Part shown: one piece after another, positions 24,601-32,049 of the stretch
Position numbering within the stretch: position 1 is the stretch's first letter
How the letters are laid out: every line of letters begins with the position of its first letter
Assembly (NCBI GenBank): GCA_029964075.1
Contig: CM057150.1
Span: 2,879,717-2,943,716 of the forward strand
Origin: Patiria pectinifera
Taxonomy: Eukaryota; Echinodermata; Asteroidea; Valvatida; Asterinidae
DNA: 64,000 bases
Direction of reading: 5' to 3'
Made by a program: the position numbers and the translations under genes
Notes under the pieces: model-generated
Database searches by the model: none
What the model was told of the DNA's origin: nothing
The model's input: the letters and a program-made list of their open reading frames with translations, nothing else

Positions 24601-25367
24601 CGCCCTTGTAGGTAGCAACCGTGTGGTTTAGATGCTTGATTGGTCATCACTGTTGTTGACTCGAGACGCCGACTTGGACCTAGTGCGACTGAACACACAT
24701 TGTCATTTTATTTTCAAACTGATTCTTTGTTATAATTCCTGACTGAATGATGTGTCTATGGCTAGCTAGGGCGGCCACTAGCTGGCTTGTTGGGCAGCAT
24801 CCGTATACATATCTATGTTAGGTGATCCTTATCCGCAAGTTGAGAGGCCGGTATAATGCCTCGGTCCTTTTTTTCTGCTATCCTTGAGGCTGACAGGTTG
24901 GCCATTGAAAGAGATTTGACACTGAAAGTTGGCTAATAAGTTTTATGCTTTTGCGTAGTTTGGACAATGACAAACTGGCATTTTGTACGCTTTCCCCGAC
25001 ACAGTGTCCCTTTCAGCATTTGTTTTTGTTTTTTCTTGCTAAATTAGGGCAGTTGAGGTATTCGACTCGTCCCAGGACACGCCTTCCACCAACGTGCAAG
25101 CAGTTGGTAAGAATGGCTTCTTGGCCACCCAAATCGACGCACTTGTGTCTTTTAGGTCTCTAATATTTGTTTAATTCATCAGTATTCTCGTAACAGAGGT
25201 AAACTAATGGCAATGACCAGTCCTGCCTAAAAACGATCAATTATCATCTATTTTTTTTTAATGTAGGTTTGGATGTCAATGTTAATGATGATGCCCCAGC
25301 TGTGGACGATTGTGCATCATCTAACGCAGCCCTGCAGGCCACAGATGAAAACGAAGAACAAGTCTAG
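559..25367 (+). CDS. Gene 1: Ig/FN3/CR modular single-pass membrane protein (12 exons)
   Basis: Spliced model, all GT-AG: 559-637, 13465-13770, 15156-15482, 18870-19151, 19508-19528, 19961-20203, 20484-20807, 21483-21812, 23235-23366, 24025-24055, 25048-25106, 25267-25367. The sum is 2235 nt, 744 codons plus stop, with no internal stop. Domain order: signal peptide (about 1-25), Ig (about 27-128), Ig (129-237), FN3 (238-331), seven-residue linker, CR (339-419), Ig (420-527), Ig (528-637), membrane segment (about 644-668), tail of about 75 residues. Every extracellular joint is phase 1; the phase shifts to 2 after 24055 and back to 1 after 25106. Ig domains carry the paired cysteines, the core tryptophan and YRC in strand F. 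The likely role is a cell-surface adhesion or recognition receptor; that is inferred from domains only. No kinase, ITIM or TIR is present. Compared with gene 2 it lacks a second FN3-CR pair before the membrane exon. I do not recognise an orthologous named family. Confidence 0.85.
1203..1520 (+). repeat. Tandem array of five short hairpin-forming units
   Basis: Five units of roughly 45-70 bp each begin with a perfect or near-perfect hairpin and end in a T-rich spacer such as TTTGTTTTCGTTAAGATTT. The first three hairpins pair GGCTGTTTCGGCA-type arms with TGCCGAAACAGCC-type arms across a 3-5 nt loop. The last two have diverged to GGCTTTTCCGC / GCGnnAAAGCC arms. The array sits in gene 1 intron 1, just 5' of the TGACGTCA-rich repeats. 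Open frames across it are an artefact of T-rich sequence. Confidence 0.75.
1530..4290 (+). repeat. TGACGTCA-rich repeat block, copies A and A'
   Basis: This block holds about 16 copies of the palindrome TGACGTCA, often paired as TGACGTCATGATGACGTCA. Two related stretches lie here (about 1530-2640 and 3575-4290) and a third at about 7185-8790. Landmarks shared by the copies are GTCGCCTAAATCCCA (1546, 3585), GAGCGCCCTCTAGC (1829, 4047, 7831) and GGAATCGCCTAAATA. Between them (2845-3390) lie diverged units of about 100-130 bp that begin near CCTATATCTACAGAACTGTAAG and end in a TGACGTCA pair. No transposase or long ORF is visible; probably a non-autonomous repeat with internal tandem structure. 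Confidence 0.7.
4510..4800 (+). repeat. Two-copy direct repeat of about 150 bp
   Basis: The segment around 4560-4640 (ACACTTTTACGGGATCAAAA, then GGCGCGTTAC, then GTGAATGGCC) recurs at about 4715-4795 with scattered changes. It marks a small tandem duplication within gene 1 intron 1. No coding capacity is recognised. The sequence from 4800 to 5150 is AT-rich and otherwise featureless. Confidence 0.55.
5160..6480 (+). repeat. Three diverged copies of a C-run/A-run repeat
   Basis: A poly-C tract followed by poly-A and then TAGAAGTCAAATT- or ATATATAT-type sequence occurs at about 5200, 5655 and 6366. The first two copies also share GACTTGTTGGTTGCTACA and the flanking text, which gives a spacing of about 460 bp. 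They look like old tandem duplications in intron 1 of gene 1. I see no gene here. Confidence 0.5.
6655..10210 (+). repeat. TGACGTCA-rich repeat block, copy A'' and diverged tandem units
   Basis: A third copy of the 1530-2640 block occupies about 7185-8790, including the segments around GCATGCGC and the CTGCAGTGGGATTTTCC motif. From 9400 to 10210 follow at least five diverged units of about 105-130 bp. Each begins near CCTATATCTACAGAACT, passes through TTGTAACTTGG and ACCGGGATGTGTTATAG, and ends with one or two TGACGTCA-like palindromes. About 13 exact TGACGTCA matches are visible in this block. No protein-coding frame of note occurs. Confidence 0.7.
10211..12400. other. Intron 1 stretch without recognisable gene; GC-richer island 10690-11760
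   Basis: A short inverted repeat pairs GGCTTTCCGAGTTT with AAACTCGGAAAG at 10252-10285. From about 10690 to 11760 the base composition is richer in G+C and CpG than its surroundings, and several open frames of 60-167 codons overlap there in different frames. None shows a domain, codon bias or splice context that I can support. An AATAAA lies at about 11858. This could be an old solo LTR or another element body, but I see no terminal repeats. From 11920 to 12400 I see nothing definite. Confidence 0.3.
12420..12690 (+). repeat. Two more units of the TGACGTCA-linked tandem repeat
   Basis: Units at about 12420-12535 and 12560-12680 repeat GGTTGTAACT(C/T)GGAATGT, then CTATACC or CTAGACCGGG, then GTGTTATAA, then GATGACGTCATNACATG. 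They are the same family as the units at 9400-10210 and show that the family is dispersed along the intron. The remainder of the intron to 13464 holds no further feature that I can support. Confidence 0.6.
13465..13770 (+). CDS. Gene 1 exon 2: first Ig-like domain
   Basis: The acceptor TTCCCAAATAG precedes a 306-bp phase 1-1 exon that ends CACT|GTGAGT. It encodes one Ig-like domain with Cys in VTFTC, the core Trp in VWIEW and the strand F motif GSYRCAG. The matching gene 2 exon is also exactly 306 bp and shares WIEWQH, the EPTY/KPTY segment and SISWS.YWNP. Equal length and conserved splice phase support the boundaries. Confidence 0.9.
13931..14496 (+). mobile_element. Foldback/MITE-like palindromes
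   Basis: Two nested inverted repeats are visible. An outer pair joins TATAACACCTCACCCACAGA (13931) with TCTGTGGGTGAAGTGTTATA (about 14308). An inner near-perfect hairpin spans about 14320-14496; its arms include CAAATATTGAATGCTT, AAACTAGCCTCCC and GATCCATGGACCATTCT, with a loop near CCTCGGCTTCGCCTCGG. There is no ORF of substance. It resembles non-autonomous foldback DNA transposons and lies in gene 1 intron 2. No certain target duplication was found. From 14500 to 15155 I see nothing else. Confidence 0.65.
15156..15482 (+). CDS. Gene 1 exon 3: second Ig-like domain (I-set type)
   Basis: The acceptor TTCCTTCCAAG precedes a 327-bp phase 1-1 exon with the donor ACAG|GTGAAT. It encodes an I-set-like Ig domain: TATLECII (strand B Cys), VTWI (core Trp), DYGMYRCRAANGIG (strand F) and an EIQLKETG ending. 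The gene 2 exon at 54234-54560 is the same length and differs by scattered substitutions. The spacing RTWIGAND before strand B is a family signature seen again in gene 2. Confidence 0.9.
15855..17447 (+). mobile_element. Composite foldback element with a long palindrome and a tRNA-like core
   Basis: Terminal inverted repeats pair AATCAAATGAGGTCTTTGCC (15856) with the complement at 17411-17447. Inside, 15903-16110 is a smaller inverted repeat (ACCTCCCGAGTGAAAGTTGG / CCAACTGTCACTCGGGAGGT) that encloses a tRNA-like segment on the minus strand (about 15945-16015). The rest, 16140-17410, is a palindrome with arms of roughly 630 bp centred near 16775. No transposase frame is seen. Another copy of the tRNA-like part lies at 59753-59912. 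Confidence 0.65.
15945..16015 (-). other. tRNA-like sequence inside a foldback repeat
   Basis: On the minus strand the sequence reads GCTCGGTGGTCGAGTGGTAG (box A-like), then about 25 nt, then GGTCGTGAGTTAGAGTCCCA (box B-like). This matches the spacing of an internal RNA polymerase III promoter. The box B is imperfect (GAGTTAGAGTCCC instead of GGTTCGANTCC). It sits between inverted arms and is repeated at 59838-59912, so it is a repeat component rather than a functional tRNA gene. Confidence 0.45.
17450..18399. other. Gene 1 intron sequence with no supported gene
   Basis: The stretch contains a short GATGAT microsatellite (17468-17486) and AT-rich sequence. At 18190-18290 a GC-richer segment leads into the helicase fragment at 18400. 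I find no splice-compatible exon that would extend gene 1 here. Confidence 0.3.
18400..18591 (+). pseudogene. Truncated DEAD/DEAH (RecQ-like) helicase first-exon fragment
   Basis: From the ATG at 18400 (context GACATGGCGGCC) the frame runs 63 codons to TAG at 18589. The product ends LTDKQKSAISTVVKDKRDTF then VQLPTGYGKSVY. LPTGYGKS is a Walker A (motif I) and TDKQKSAI resembles the Q-motif region of RecQ/DEAD helicases, where several hundred more residues normally follow. No further helicase motifs are present downstream in the same intron. It may be a captured first exon or a truncated retrocopy inside gene 1 intron 3. A donor at AAAAA|GTGTTT (about 18579) is conceivable but no partner exon was found. 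Confidence 0.6.
18870..19151 (+). CDS. Gene 1 exon 4: FN3 domain
   Basis: The acceptor TTGTTTGTCAG precedes a 282-bp phase 1-1 exon ending ACGC|GTGAGT. The translation shows an FN3 fold: GKPGPPTDL start, IWFKWEAGYDGGE (strand B/C Trp), a DPSNW segment, and TLYEIAVFASNERGDG, matching the FN3 Y.I.V.A.N..G pattern. The gene 2 FN3 exon (297 bp) shares GYDGGE, NIRE/NVRK, TLYQIAVYA and VRTT. Confidence 0.9.
19508..19528 (+). CDS. Gene 1 exon 5: 21-bp linker microexon
   Basis: The acceptor TTATGTTTCAG and donor G|GTAAGT bracket 21 bases that read CC AGC ACA CCA CCT GAC TTG G, phase 1-1 (PSTPPDL). It keeps the frame whether included or skipped, so it could be alternatively spliced. Its support is splice sites and phase only. 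I saw no counterpart in gene 2, where FN3 (53291) and CR (51683) would join directly. Confidence 0.5.
19961..20203 (+). CDS. Gene 1 exon 6: CR module (unrecognised five-cysteine domain)
   Basis: The acceptor TTGCCCTCAG precedes a 243-bp phase 1-1 exon with the donor G|GTAAGT. It starts GITVVYT, then GIPSDDDNGTCLRL, LRPDLDCIQRD and ends CCYCRDGLC...VKFG. The same module occurs on the minus strand at 51423-51683, 38010-38264 and 61449-61706. Shared positions include GI.V.Y, the acidic run before (T/A)CLRL, LR.DLDCIQ and C.YC.D.(L/V)C. I do not recognise it as a named domain; the C-terminal cysteine cluster vaguely recalls three-finger proteins but that is weak. Confidence 0.85.
20484..20807 (+). 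CDS. Gene 1 exon 7: third Ig-like domain
   Basis: The acceptor TACTTGGGCAG opens a 324-bp phase 1-1 exon ending TATT|GTAAGT. It shows FVRLTCNV (strand B), GWVEWRYS (core Trp) and SGWYRCAGN (strand F). It is most like gene 2's third Ig (40606-40902), with VWEL at the start and WTVNVV/WTDVVV at the end, and less like the first Ig of either gene. That fits an ancestral duplication of an Ig-Ig unit before the genes split. Confidence 0.88.
20935..21293 (+). mobile_element. hAT-type MITE (359 bp)
   Basis: Terminal inverted repeats CAGTGGCGTCACCA at 20935 and TGGCGACGCCACTG ending at 21293 are flanked by 8-nt near-duplications, AATTAGGA and ATTTAGGA (7 of 8 identical). An 8-bp duplication and a CAGTG terminus are usual for hAT elements. 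The interior has long G and C runs and no ORF, so it is non-autonomous. It lies in gene 1 intron 7. Confidence 0.75.
21483..21812 (+). CDS. Gene 1 exon 8: fourth Ig-like domain
   Basis: The acceptor TATGTTTAAG opens a 330-bp phase 1-1 exon ending AGAG|GTACGT. It reads YGPEIANN at the joint, then AATLECIFRG, IVHWYF, FGIYRCSATNNIG and HEIQLEER. The gene 2 counterpart (40015-40341) shares YGPQIS, ATLECII, DGVFGYRVISQ and YRCRA. In gene 1 it joins directly to the membrane exon. Confidence 0.88.
21813..22577. other. Gene 1 intron sequence without supported gene
   Basis: A box B-like GAGTTCGAGTCGCACC occurs near 22113, but a convincing box A at the right spacing is lacking, so I do not call a SINE. 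A poly-C run lies at about 22456. No counterpart of the FN3 and CR exons of gene 2 is detectable here. Confidence 0.3.
22578..23008 (+). mobile_element. Foldback MITE of about 430 bp
   Basis: The segment is an imperfect palindrome centred near 22793. Outer arms pair ACTATTGTTTTGGTGAAGTT (22580) with AACTTCATTAAAACAATGG (22989). Inner arms pair GTTCTGTCCAGGGATCACAA and CTTTTAGCAAAACGAAAACA with their complements at 22800-22860. There is no coding frame. It lies in gene 1 intron 8. Confidence 0.7.
23235..23366 (+). CDS. Gene 1 exon 9: transmembrane segment
   Basis: The acceptor GTGTACCGTAG opens a 132-bp phase 1-1 exon ending CAAG|GTAAGC. It encodes a hydrophobic helix beginning TVVIIAVCVPVGIILLL followed by the stop-transfer residues YYRKR. 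Gene 3 has the same VVIIAVCV opening. The orientation is N-terminus outside. The helix is single, so the protein is type I. Confidence 0.9.
23541..23850 (+). mobile_element. tRNA-derived SINE
   Basis: Box A-like GGTCTAGCGGTTAAGAGC (about 23549) and box B GGGTTCGAGCCCG (about 23611) sit at tRNA spacing. They are followed by a body with CACTTGTGCCCTTAAGCATG, then GTTAAGCCATAGGCCCCGTG and CACGTAAAAGAACCCA. I recall this body type from SINEs widespread in invertebrate deuterostome genomes. It lies in gene 1 intron 9. The 3' end is approximate. Confidence 0.75.
24025..24055 (+). CDS. Gene 1 exon 10: 31-bp cytoplasmic exon
   Basis: The acceptor TCTTTTTATAG and donor CC|GTAAGT bracket an exon that enters in phase 1 and leaves in phase 2, encoding DELIRTGQPNP. 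Gene 3 has a homologous 34-bp exon (60498-60531, DEVGRTTPQTN) with the same phase change. Gene 2 has a broken version at 37206-37246. Confidence 0.8.
24056..25047. other. Gene 1 intron 10, nothing recognised
   Basis: No repeat with clear termini, no splice-supported exon and no RNA gene could be supported in this stretch. Confidence 0.3.
25048..25106 (+). CDS. Gene 1 exon 11: cytoplasmic tail
   Basis: A 59-bp exon, phase 2 in and phase 1 out, encoding AVEVFDSSQDTPSTNVQAV. Gene 3's exon at 59503-59561 is also 59 bp and reads TVEVYTPSYDPPPTYVQAV. Gene 1 has therefore lost the tyrosines and the PPPTY motif while keeping the VEV and VQAV ends and the exon length. Confidence 0.85.
25267..25367 (+). 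CDS. Gene 1 exon 12: C-terminus and stop
   Basis: The acceptor TTAATGTAG opens the last coding exon, which ends TAG at 25365-25367. The C-terminus DENEEQV is identical in gene 3. Where gene 3 has DDPPPAYDCV, gene 1 has DDAPAVDDCA, so the PPxY motif and the tyrosine are missing. The final EQV fits only a loose class III PDZ-ligand pattern. Confidence 0.88.
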
Positions 25368-25487
25368 TTTCCTATTGGACCTTGCAAGGAGCAAGGGAGG
25401 CACATGATGACGTAATGCAGGCTGGTTCCAAGTCACCTTTGTACTTAACACTCTGAAAAGTGTTGATAACTGATTATAATGCATATC

Positions 25488-25493
25488 AATAAA
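25488..25493 (+). other. Polyadenylation signal AATAAA of gene 1
   Basis: AATAAA lies 121 nt after the gene 1 stop codon and is followed by TGGCAAAATGTCCTGG and T-rich sequence. It is the first canonical hexamer downstream and probably ends the transcript. Confidence 0.6.
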
Positions 25494-26589
25494 TGGCAAA
25501 ATGTCCTGGTATTATGTATGATTCTCTTAAAATGATGAAATGTGTTGTTTTTTTCTTTAGAATATAATATCAACGTTTTGCACAACAGTTTAATAATAAT
25601 TATGCTTTCTGCGATTTCAGTGACATGTGTTTGTGCAACACGGGGAAAGCTTTCAAGAGATCGATGGGTGAATCAGGAATAATTAAAAACTTACAAAACA
25701 GAGCGAAAAAGAACAGTAAACGCCGTTAAATGATAAATAAACATGTTAACATTGTAATGCCACTGATATAAATTTGTTCAAACTTTTAAACAAGAAGAAG
25801 AGATCATAGTTTAAACAAGTAGAAAAACAGTGATTTTTTTCATTATTTCGTTACCTCATCTTTATCCCTCATATCAGTTAATTTGTTGCATTGTAGATTA
25901 ACAGTCACACAGACTTTGAAAAATGAACCTCTGAGGAAAATAGGGATATCAATTTAAAAAAAAGGCATCAATTCGAGTGACCAAACGATGACAATTATTG
26001 CCCACAAACGGATAAGAAAAGCATGGTTGTACGTCATTATGTCAATTCAATTCAATTCAATTCACTTTATTTTCCACATAAAAAAAGACAATCAGAGTTA
26101 AATATACATGTATACAAGATATGTGGATGGGGATCCCTAAAAAGCAATGCTTGTCGAGTAGAGATCCCCAGTTACAATCATACAAAAATATACAAGTTAC
26201 ACACACAGACAACACATAAGGACATAACACCCAACATGAATATGGGAATAACATGCAGCTGCAACCCCGTGAAAAAAAAAAACCAATTAAGTACAATTAA
26301 ATATGTTTCCAATAATTTATTTTTGTATTTGTGCTTAAAGAGCGAGAGACTGGAGATATTTTTAAGGGAAAAATCAATCGAGCTCCACAGCTTGAGACCC
26401 TCATGCTTGACAGTTGCCCTAGAGATTGCAGTACGTGCATGAGACCGATGAAATTCATTAAACTGTCTTGTAAAATAAAGGTAGTTATCATAATTTTTTG
26501 AAAACATAGAACAAATCCAATTGGGTAAACTGTTAGTTTAAGTTGATGCATGAAGGAGCCAAGCTGAAGAGAGTAAATGTCATGAACCT

Positions 26590-27363
26590 TTAGAGTATTG
26601 CAATCATAAAAACGTGGATTATTATGCTCATGAAAGTCAACGTTGTTAATGATACGTAATACTTTTTCTGTAATTTGAGGATTCTATTAATTTGACCAGT
26701 ACCGCTATTGCCACAGTCCTTCCTATTACTGAATAGCATATAATTAGTTTTTTTAATATTAAGAGACAACTTGTTTGCTTTGATCCAGGCAGATACTTTT
26801 TTCAACTCATAATTAGTCGTATCAAAAAGTACATTTACATCATTGTGGCTATAGAATAAATTACTGTCATTAGCAAAAAGAATAAAGGAAAATATATCTG
26901 AGGATTTATCAAAATCATTAATGTATATAGAGAATAAAAGGGGACCCAAGATAGAACCCTGTGGGACTCCACAAGATAGTTCACAATAAGTAGACTGGGT
27001 TCCATTGATAGATACAAATTTCTGACGGTTAGAAAGATAACTCCTGAACCAGTCCAAGGCAACTCCTCTAATTCCATAATATTCCAATTTAGATAAAAGG
27101 ATGTCATGATCAACCGAGTCGAAGGCCTTGGACAGGTCCAGGAAGATACCAATTGTAGCAAAGGATGCATCTAAGCCAGTTGTTATTTTGTCAATTAATT
27201 TGATAATAGCATGTGTAGTGGAATGATGTGCTCGAAATCCATATTGATTATCCGAAATTATACAGTGTATGTCAAAGAATTCTATGGTACGTTTATAAAC
27301 AACACGTTCTATAATCTGAGAAAATGAAGAAAGAACTGAAATTATTAAGAGTAATTCTGGCAA
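26590..27363 (-). pseudogene. CR1-like reverse transcriptase domain
   Basis: The reading shows RT landmarks in order: DNQYGFRAHHSTTHAI, FLDLSKAFDSVDHDIL (motif A), LSCGVPQGSILGPLLF (motif B), LFANDSNLF (motif C, second Asp replaced by Asn), then WIKANKLSLNIKKTNYM. The order and wording match CR1/Jockey-group elements. The Asn at motif C removes a metal-binding aspartate. Confidence 0.85.
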
Positions 27364-27519
27364 TCTTCATTTTCTCAGGCACAACACCAGTTGAAATAGA
27401 TAAGTTGATAATGAAGGTCAGAGGACAGGAGATTGCCCGAATCACTTGTTTAATCAATGTACTGCTAATTAGATCAAAGTCGGCACTTGTTTTGTTGGGC
27501 AAATTACTTACAATATCAA

Positions 27520-28230
27520 CTATTTGTTCTTCTGTAACAGGACAGGAGATAAAAAGTAGAGAGTTTGGATTTGATAAGTAATGTAATCAGTAAAGTTCAG
27601 GCCACTAGAATAAATTACACTAGAAAGGTTTTTCCCGATATTTATGAAGACATTGTTAAAGTGGCCGGCAATAAACTGACGATTATTGACGTTAGCACCA
27701 TCAATATGAATGGTATTTATTTTGGATTGCTGCTTATTATGAATTACACTATTGCTAATTGTCCATGTGTTTTTAATATTACCTTTAACTTTTTGAAACT
27801 GTTTACTATAATAGTTGTGCTTAGCAATACGCAGAACGTTAGTAAGTATGTTCTTATAGCTTACGTACCTGGAACGATTAAAATTGGAGGGACTGGCAAT
27901 GTATCTACGATGAAGCTTATTCTTGTGGCAAATTGATTTGCATAAATTGACAGTGATCCAAGGGCACTTAGGAGTTAATTTAGATGATTTAGATTTATAC
28001 GGTTTAGAAGTTATATGTTTGTCCAAACCACCATTAAAAATATCTATAAAATTGTTGAAAGCTGAATTCGCTTCCCTGGCATTTAAAACTAAACTCCAAT
28101 CACGTGAAGAAAGTTCATGTTTAAAGTTAGCGAGATTTTTACTTGAATAATCACGAGTCGTTATGTGCTGGGAGTTAAAGCGTTTGAGTTTAAATGGAAA
28201 AGATGTAAATATTGGAAAATAATCAGACAA
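27520..28230 (-). pseudogene. Linker region between endonuclease and RT of the CR1-like element
   Basis: The frame begins SDYFPIFTSF, the SDH-type end of the endonuclease domain with His changed to Tyr. It continues through the CPWIT and KHNYYSKQF segments that lie between EN and RT in CR1-like polyproteins. It is interrupted before the RT frame at 27363. Confidence 0.7.
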
Positions 28231-28331
28231 ATCAGTGATAATAATTCCAGATTTTGGTTAAGGTAAGATGTTTGAAAAGATGTTGTCAATGAGTGTGGCA
28301 GATGTGGTTGTTACCCTAGTGGGTTTGTGGC

Positions 28332-29226
28332 TTAATAAGGGAATAACAGTGTGAGGAGCCGGTCTTCACTGCGTGATAATGACCGGGTGTGGGGGTGACC
28401 GCTGTTAATGGACCGAGACGGTAATGACCGGGTGTGGGGGTGACCGCTGTTAATGGACCGAGACGAAGTCGAGGTCCATTAACAGCGGTCACCCCACACC
28501 CGGTCATTATCACGCAGTGAAGACCGGATCCTCACACTGTTATTCCCATTAATAAATACCTTTTTAACGAAATAAACAGTTAAAACGCTCCAATTTTGTG
28601 ACTTTCTTTCGCCGATATTTCCAGACTTTTTTGTTGTAATGTTCATGGGCCATGTTTTAGCTTAACAGCTATAACGACGTAAACTCAACAGAAACAGCTG
28701 CCTTAGCGAAACAAATTACAACAATGTTTCCATATCTTTACCCGATGGAGGAAGCTGAAATCTCGTTTACACATTCCTTGTGTCCAGAATTACAAAGATG
28801 CTTGGTTTAGGAAAGGTTAATATGTCGGTGGGTGAAGTGTTCGGAGAAAATAAATCGTAGATCTACGCTTTCGTCGTAAACAAGAGCAGTATATACTGCA
28901 CTGCTGTACGATGTCGTTTCAAAACTTCCTTACGCGCGCGCACGCACGCATCCCCAGCAACTGTGTTGCGTACGTTCGCGTCAGTCTCACGCGATGGGGG
29001 TTGAGCGCATGTGCAGTGCTCTATTGTTACAAGCTACCGCAGGACTGTTACTATATTTTGACGAATCATTGGCTTGCATGGGGCTGAACGGGGCTGGATC
29101 AATGCTGGTTCAGGGGCCATTAATTCGCTTGATCTTTGAAGCGGGTCCATTACCACCGTTAATGCCCGGCCACGTGATCGAGTCTCGACCAATCAGAAAC
29201 CATCAACTCTCCAAGGTATTTATTAA
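28332..29226. mobile_element. Nested TTAA-flanked insertion with a GC-rich foldback
   Basis: The insertion splits the CR1-like frame. The element side reads CCATTAATAA to the right and TTATTAAGCC to the left. From 28339 to 28547 there is a near-perfect palindrome whose outer arms are GGGAATAACAGTGTGAGGA and its complement, flanked by TTAATAA at 28332 and 28549. One arm carries a direct duplication of about 45 bp (28381 and 28426). From 28549 to 29226 a second part has short inverted ends TTAATAAATACCTT / AAGGTATTTATTAA. TTAA flanks suggest a piggyBac-type non-autonomous element, perhaps two nested ones. Confidence 0.6.
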
Positions 29227-29300
29227 TGGTAAGTAAGAAGAAGAGTAAATTATATCCAGAAATTCTTGCGGTTGTCTACTGTTGTCTGAACTAAGTAAAT

Positions 29301-30008
29301 TTAAATTAAAGTCACCGGTAATAAAACAGTGTTTATTTGCATTAGTAAGTTAGTTAAATAAGGTTTGAGAACATGTGTTAAGAAATGTTCAGCGTTGGCA
29401 TTCGGGGCTTTGTAAACAACTCCAATAATTATGGTCTTGGTATTGCATGAAGTAATAATCTCAGCAAATATACATTCAACAGAATCATTACCTATATCAT
29501 TCAAATCCGATCTGGGAATATAGTGCAAATCTGTGGATAAGTACATTGCGACCCCACCACCAATCCTAGCATCTCTGTTTTTGCATATTAACGAATAACC
29601 AGGTATATTACATTGATTCATACATGATCTTTCGTTTAACCAGGTTTCAGTCAATCCAATAACAGAAAAATTATGATTTAAGGGATGGAGAAAAGTCTTA
29701 AGTTGATCAATGTGTTTAGTTAAACTTCGAATATTTAGATGCCAAAGTGAGAAATTATCTGTAGGGTCATGATTAAAATGACTAATATAATTATCAAGTG
29801 AATAATAGCACGAATTTCTGATAATAGGGTTGTCCAGATCTTCATCGATTGGTAATTCAAGTGAATCAAGATCAAGGTCGATCATGGTCTCGAAGCTCAT
29901 TGAATAATTTGTACTTGAATTCAAGTCAGTGATCACTGAATCATATTCATTAGAATCAAGCCAATTGAATGGGAGGGCAGTGCTGAGACACTGGGGGAAA
30001 AAAAACAA
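29301..30008 (-). pseudogene. CR1-like endonuclease domain
   Basis: The frame contains LWHLNIRSLTKHIDQLKTFL, then IGLTETWL, GGGVAMYLS and TIIIGVVYKAPN, which are the N-terminal blocks of the APE-type endonuclease of CR1-like elements. After 29301 the frame ends, but the next block, GDFNLNLL, can be read just beyond it. The PHD finger frame upstream is offset by a frameshift at the A-run near 30000. Confidence 0.8.
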
Positions 30009-30160
30009 TTTCCATCATCCTGGGCTAAATTAAAGTGATCAATAAGATCGAGACTAGTACATTTCAGGTGAGTCCAAAGAGTACAACGATCACAATAAAT
30101 ACTATTTTGGTTGTTTTTCACGGGGTTACAGCAAACACTACAGGGAAATTTAATAGGCAT
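29993..30160 (-). pseudogene. PHD-like zinc finger at the 5' end of the CR1-like ORF
   Basis: The translation starts MPIKFPCSVC and continues through NSIYCDRCTLWTHLKC, a C-C-C-C-H-C pattern that is commonly fused ahead of the endonuclease in invertebrate CR1-like elements. The last pair is lost by a frameshift and resumes in the next frame at FPQCLS. Confidence 0.65.
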
Positions 30161-32049
30161 AATACATCAAACAACAATCAAACTTAATAACGAAAAACAT
30201 GGACCAACATACAACGTGGACTAGTGAAGTCCGAGGGCAATGAAGATAAGATGTCACTAAGTTAGGGAGTTGATTACAACCACAATGCTCCAATGAATCA
30301 AGGTTAAAGTTGGCGTGTCCGCGCCCTTGAGAAAAAAAAAGGGGGTGGCAACACCTCACAAATAGATCAATCATCAAATTGTACTGACAATATGCGCACC
30401 GACGTTCGCTTATTTGAATGCGGAGAACGTCAAAAAATGTCCAAAACTGAATTGAGAGTGCTTCAAATTTAAGTTTAAACGCATCAAAACGAAATAGAAT
30501 GCCCCAAAACAAAAACAAACGTTAGGAACAACATTTGGGGTACCTAAACCTTACAATTGAACGTCCCAAAATGACAAAGAATCCCTTATTTGATCAGGTG
30601 TGTACAAATCAAGCAAAATTGATTGGCTGAACATGAAATTGATCAGAAAAATTAGAAAAACTGTCTGGAAAGCCTTTAAATTATTTAATTAATGTGACGT
30701 GTAAAGGTAGTTTTCATGTCACTTGTGTATGCCACTATTTAATTTATTATAAGAGTATATAGTTATATAAGGTTTTCATAGGTTTTCCCGGCTATTTTAA
30801 AAAGGCGTGGCTTGGGTTGGGATGAGGGATGGGGGACACCATATTTCCATAGGGGCGATATAAAACAGATGTTCATTTATTTTATCGGGGAAGGTGGCGC
30901 TCTACATGGCTCCACATACATGTATATACAACCAATAAAGAAGGCAGCAATGAGACACACAATCTCTGAAATTTGCATCAAACGCCGGTTTTCATACCTG
31001 TGTATTGGCGTGTCTATGTGAGTATGTAGTGACTAATCTTGTCCCAACAAACTGATGTCAGCAGAGCCAATTACTGAGTCCAGTTAAACAGCCTTGTTTA
31101 CTCGTTCTGTGTACCTAGTACTAGTTAAATAATAAGTCCAGTTTTAACCTACTCTCCCAGATAACCATCCACATGTTAGTTAATAATTCAATCGATGCAA
31201 ATTAGGCTATCGCTAATCAGTCCACATCCACCCCCCCCCCCCACACACACACACACACCCACACGCACACCCAGACACACAAAAATAAACACTGTAGCGT
31301 GAATGCATACTTCAAACGCAAAAGGCAACACAAATGCAAGAGTGGTTTTGGTAGCTGACGAGACCGCTTTTAATACAAGAAGTTCAAAATTACTCACACA
31401 TGCGTGTGTATTTTAACAAAAGAAGTTGATCGGGGGGGGGGGGGTTAAACAAGTTAATCCGAAATTGCTTTATCGTTGCACGGGTAGGGACATATCAATA
31501 AAATGGGGAAATTAAATGGTCAGCACTTAACCAAACATGTCAAATAAAAACCAGATTAGGAGGTGGAAAAATACACGGTATATATTAAATGTGTATTAAA
31601 CGGATGTCACTGTTAAATATAAATCGAAAATTCTGGGCCCCCTCCTATGGGAAAAGCAATGGGATAGCTTTTGTTTAGACCAGCTGCACGGTGACAAATT
31701 ATCTAAACAAAGCCGTTACAATGCTTCTGCCATTGAAGCGGGCCTTCATGAGTGCACAATGATGGCATGTTCAGAAGGGTATATGAGCTCCGTGCATGGC
31801 CAAGAGAGGGCTCACTTTGCATAGTTTGTTTTTTGAATAAGTCAAATGGGACTGTTGAGGGAGCATGTGGCACTGCTAGCAATCAGTATTTACCAAAACC
31901 ACTGGTGATCTCCAACAGGTCAAGCTACTCGCTAGTTCCCTATCCTTCCATTCATTCATCAGGAAGAGATGGGAAATTTCAAATGGTTAAAAAAAGTGCA
32001 TTTTTCAATACAATCAACTAAAATAACAGTGTTGCTGTTGAAACCCCTC

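Larger units (their letters stand above)
26041..30540 (-). mobile_element. Decayed CR1-like non-LTR retrotransposon
   Basis: On the minus strand, in order: a PHD-like zinc finger (about 30160-30050), an apurinic-type endonuclease (about 29800-29300), a linker (28230-27520) and a reverse transcriptase (27363-26700). It ends at 26041 in a pentameric tail, (AATTC)n on the plus strand, typical of LINEs that use short tandem 3' ends. The open frame is broken by a frameshift near the A-run at 30000, other interruptions and a 0.9-kb insertion at 28332-29226. The catalytic box reads FANDSN where F/YADD is normal, so the enzyme is predicted dead. The 5' end is approximate. It lies between the convergent genes 1 and 2. 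Confidence 0.8.
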
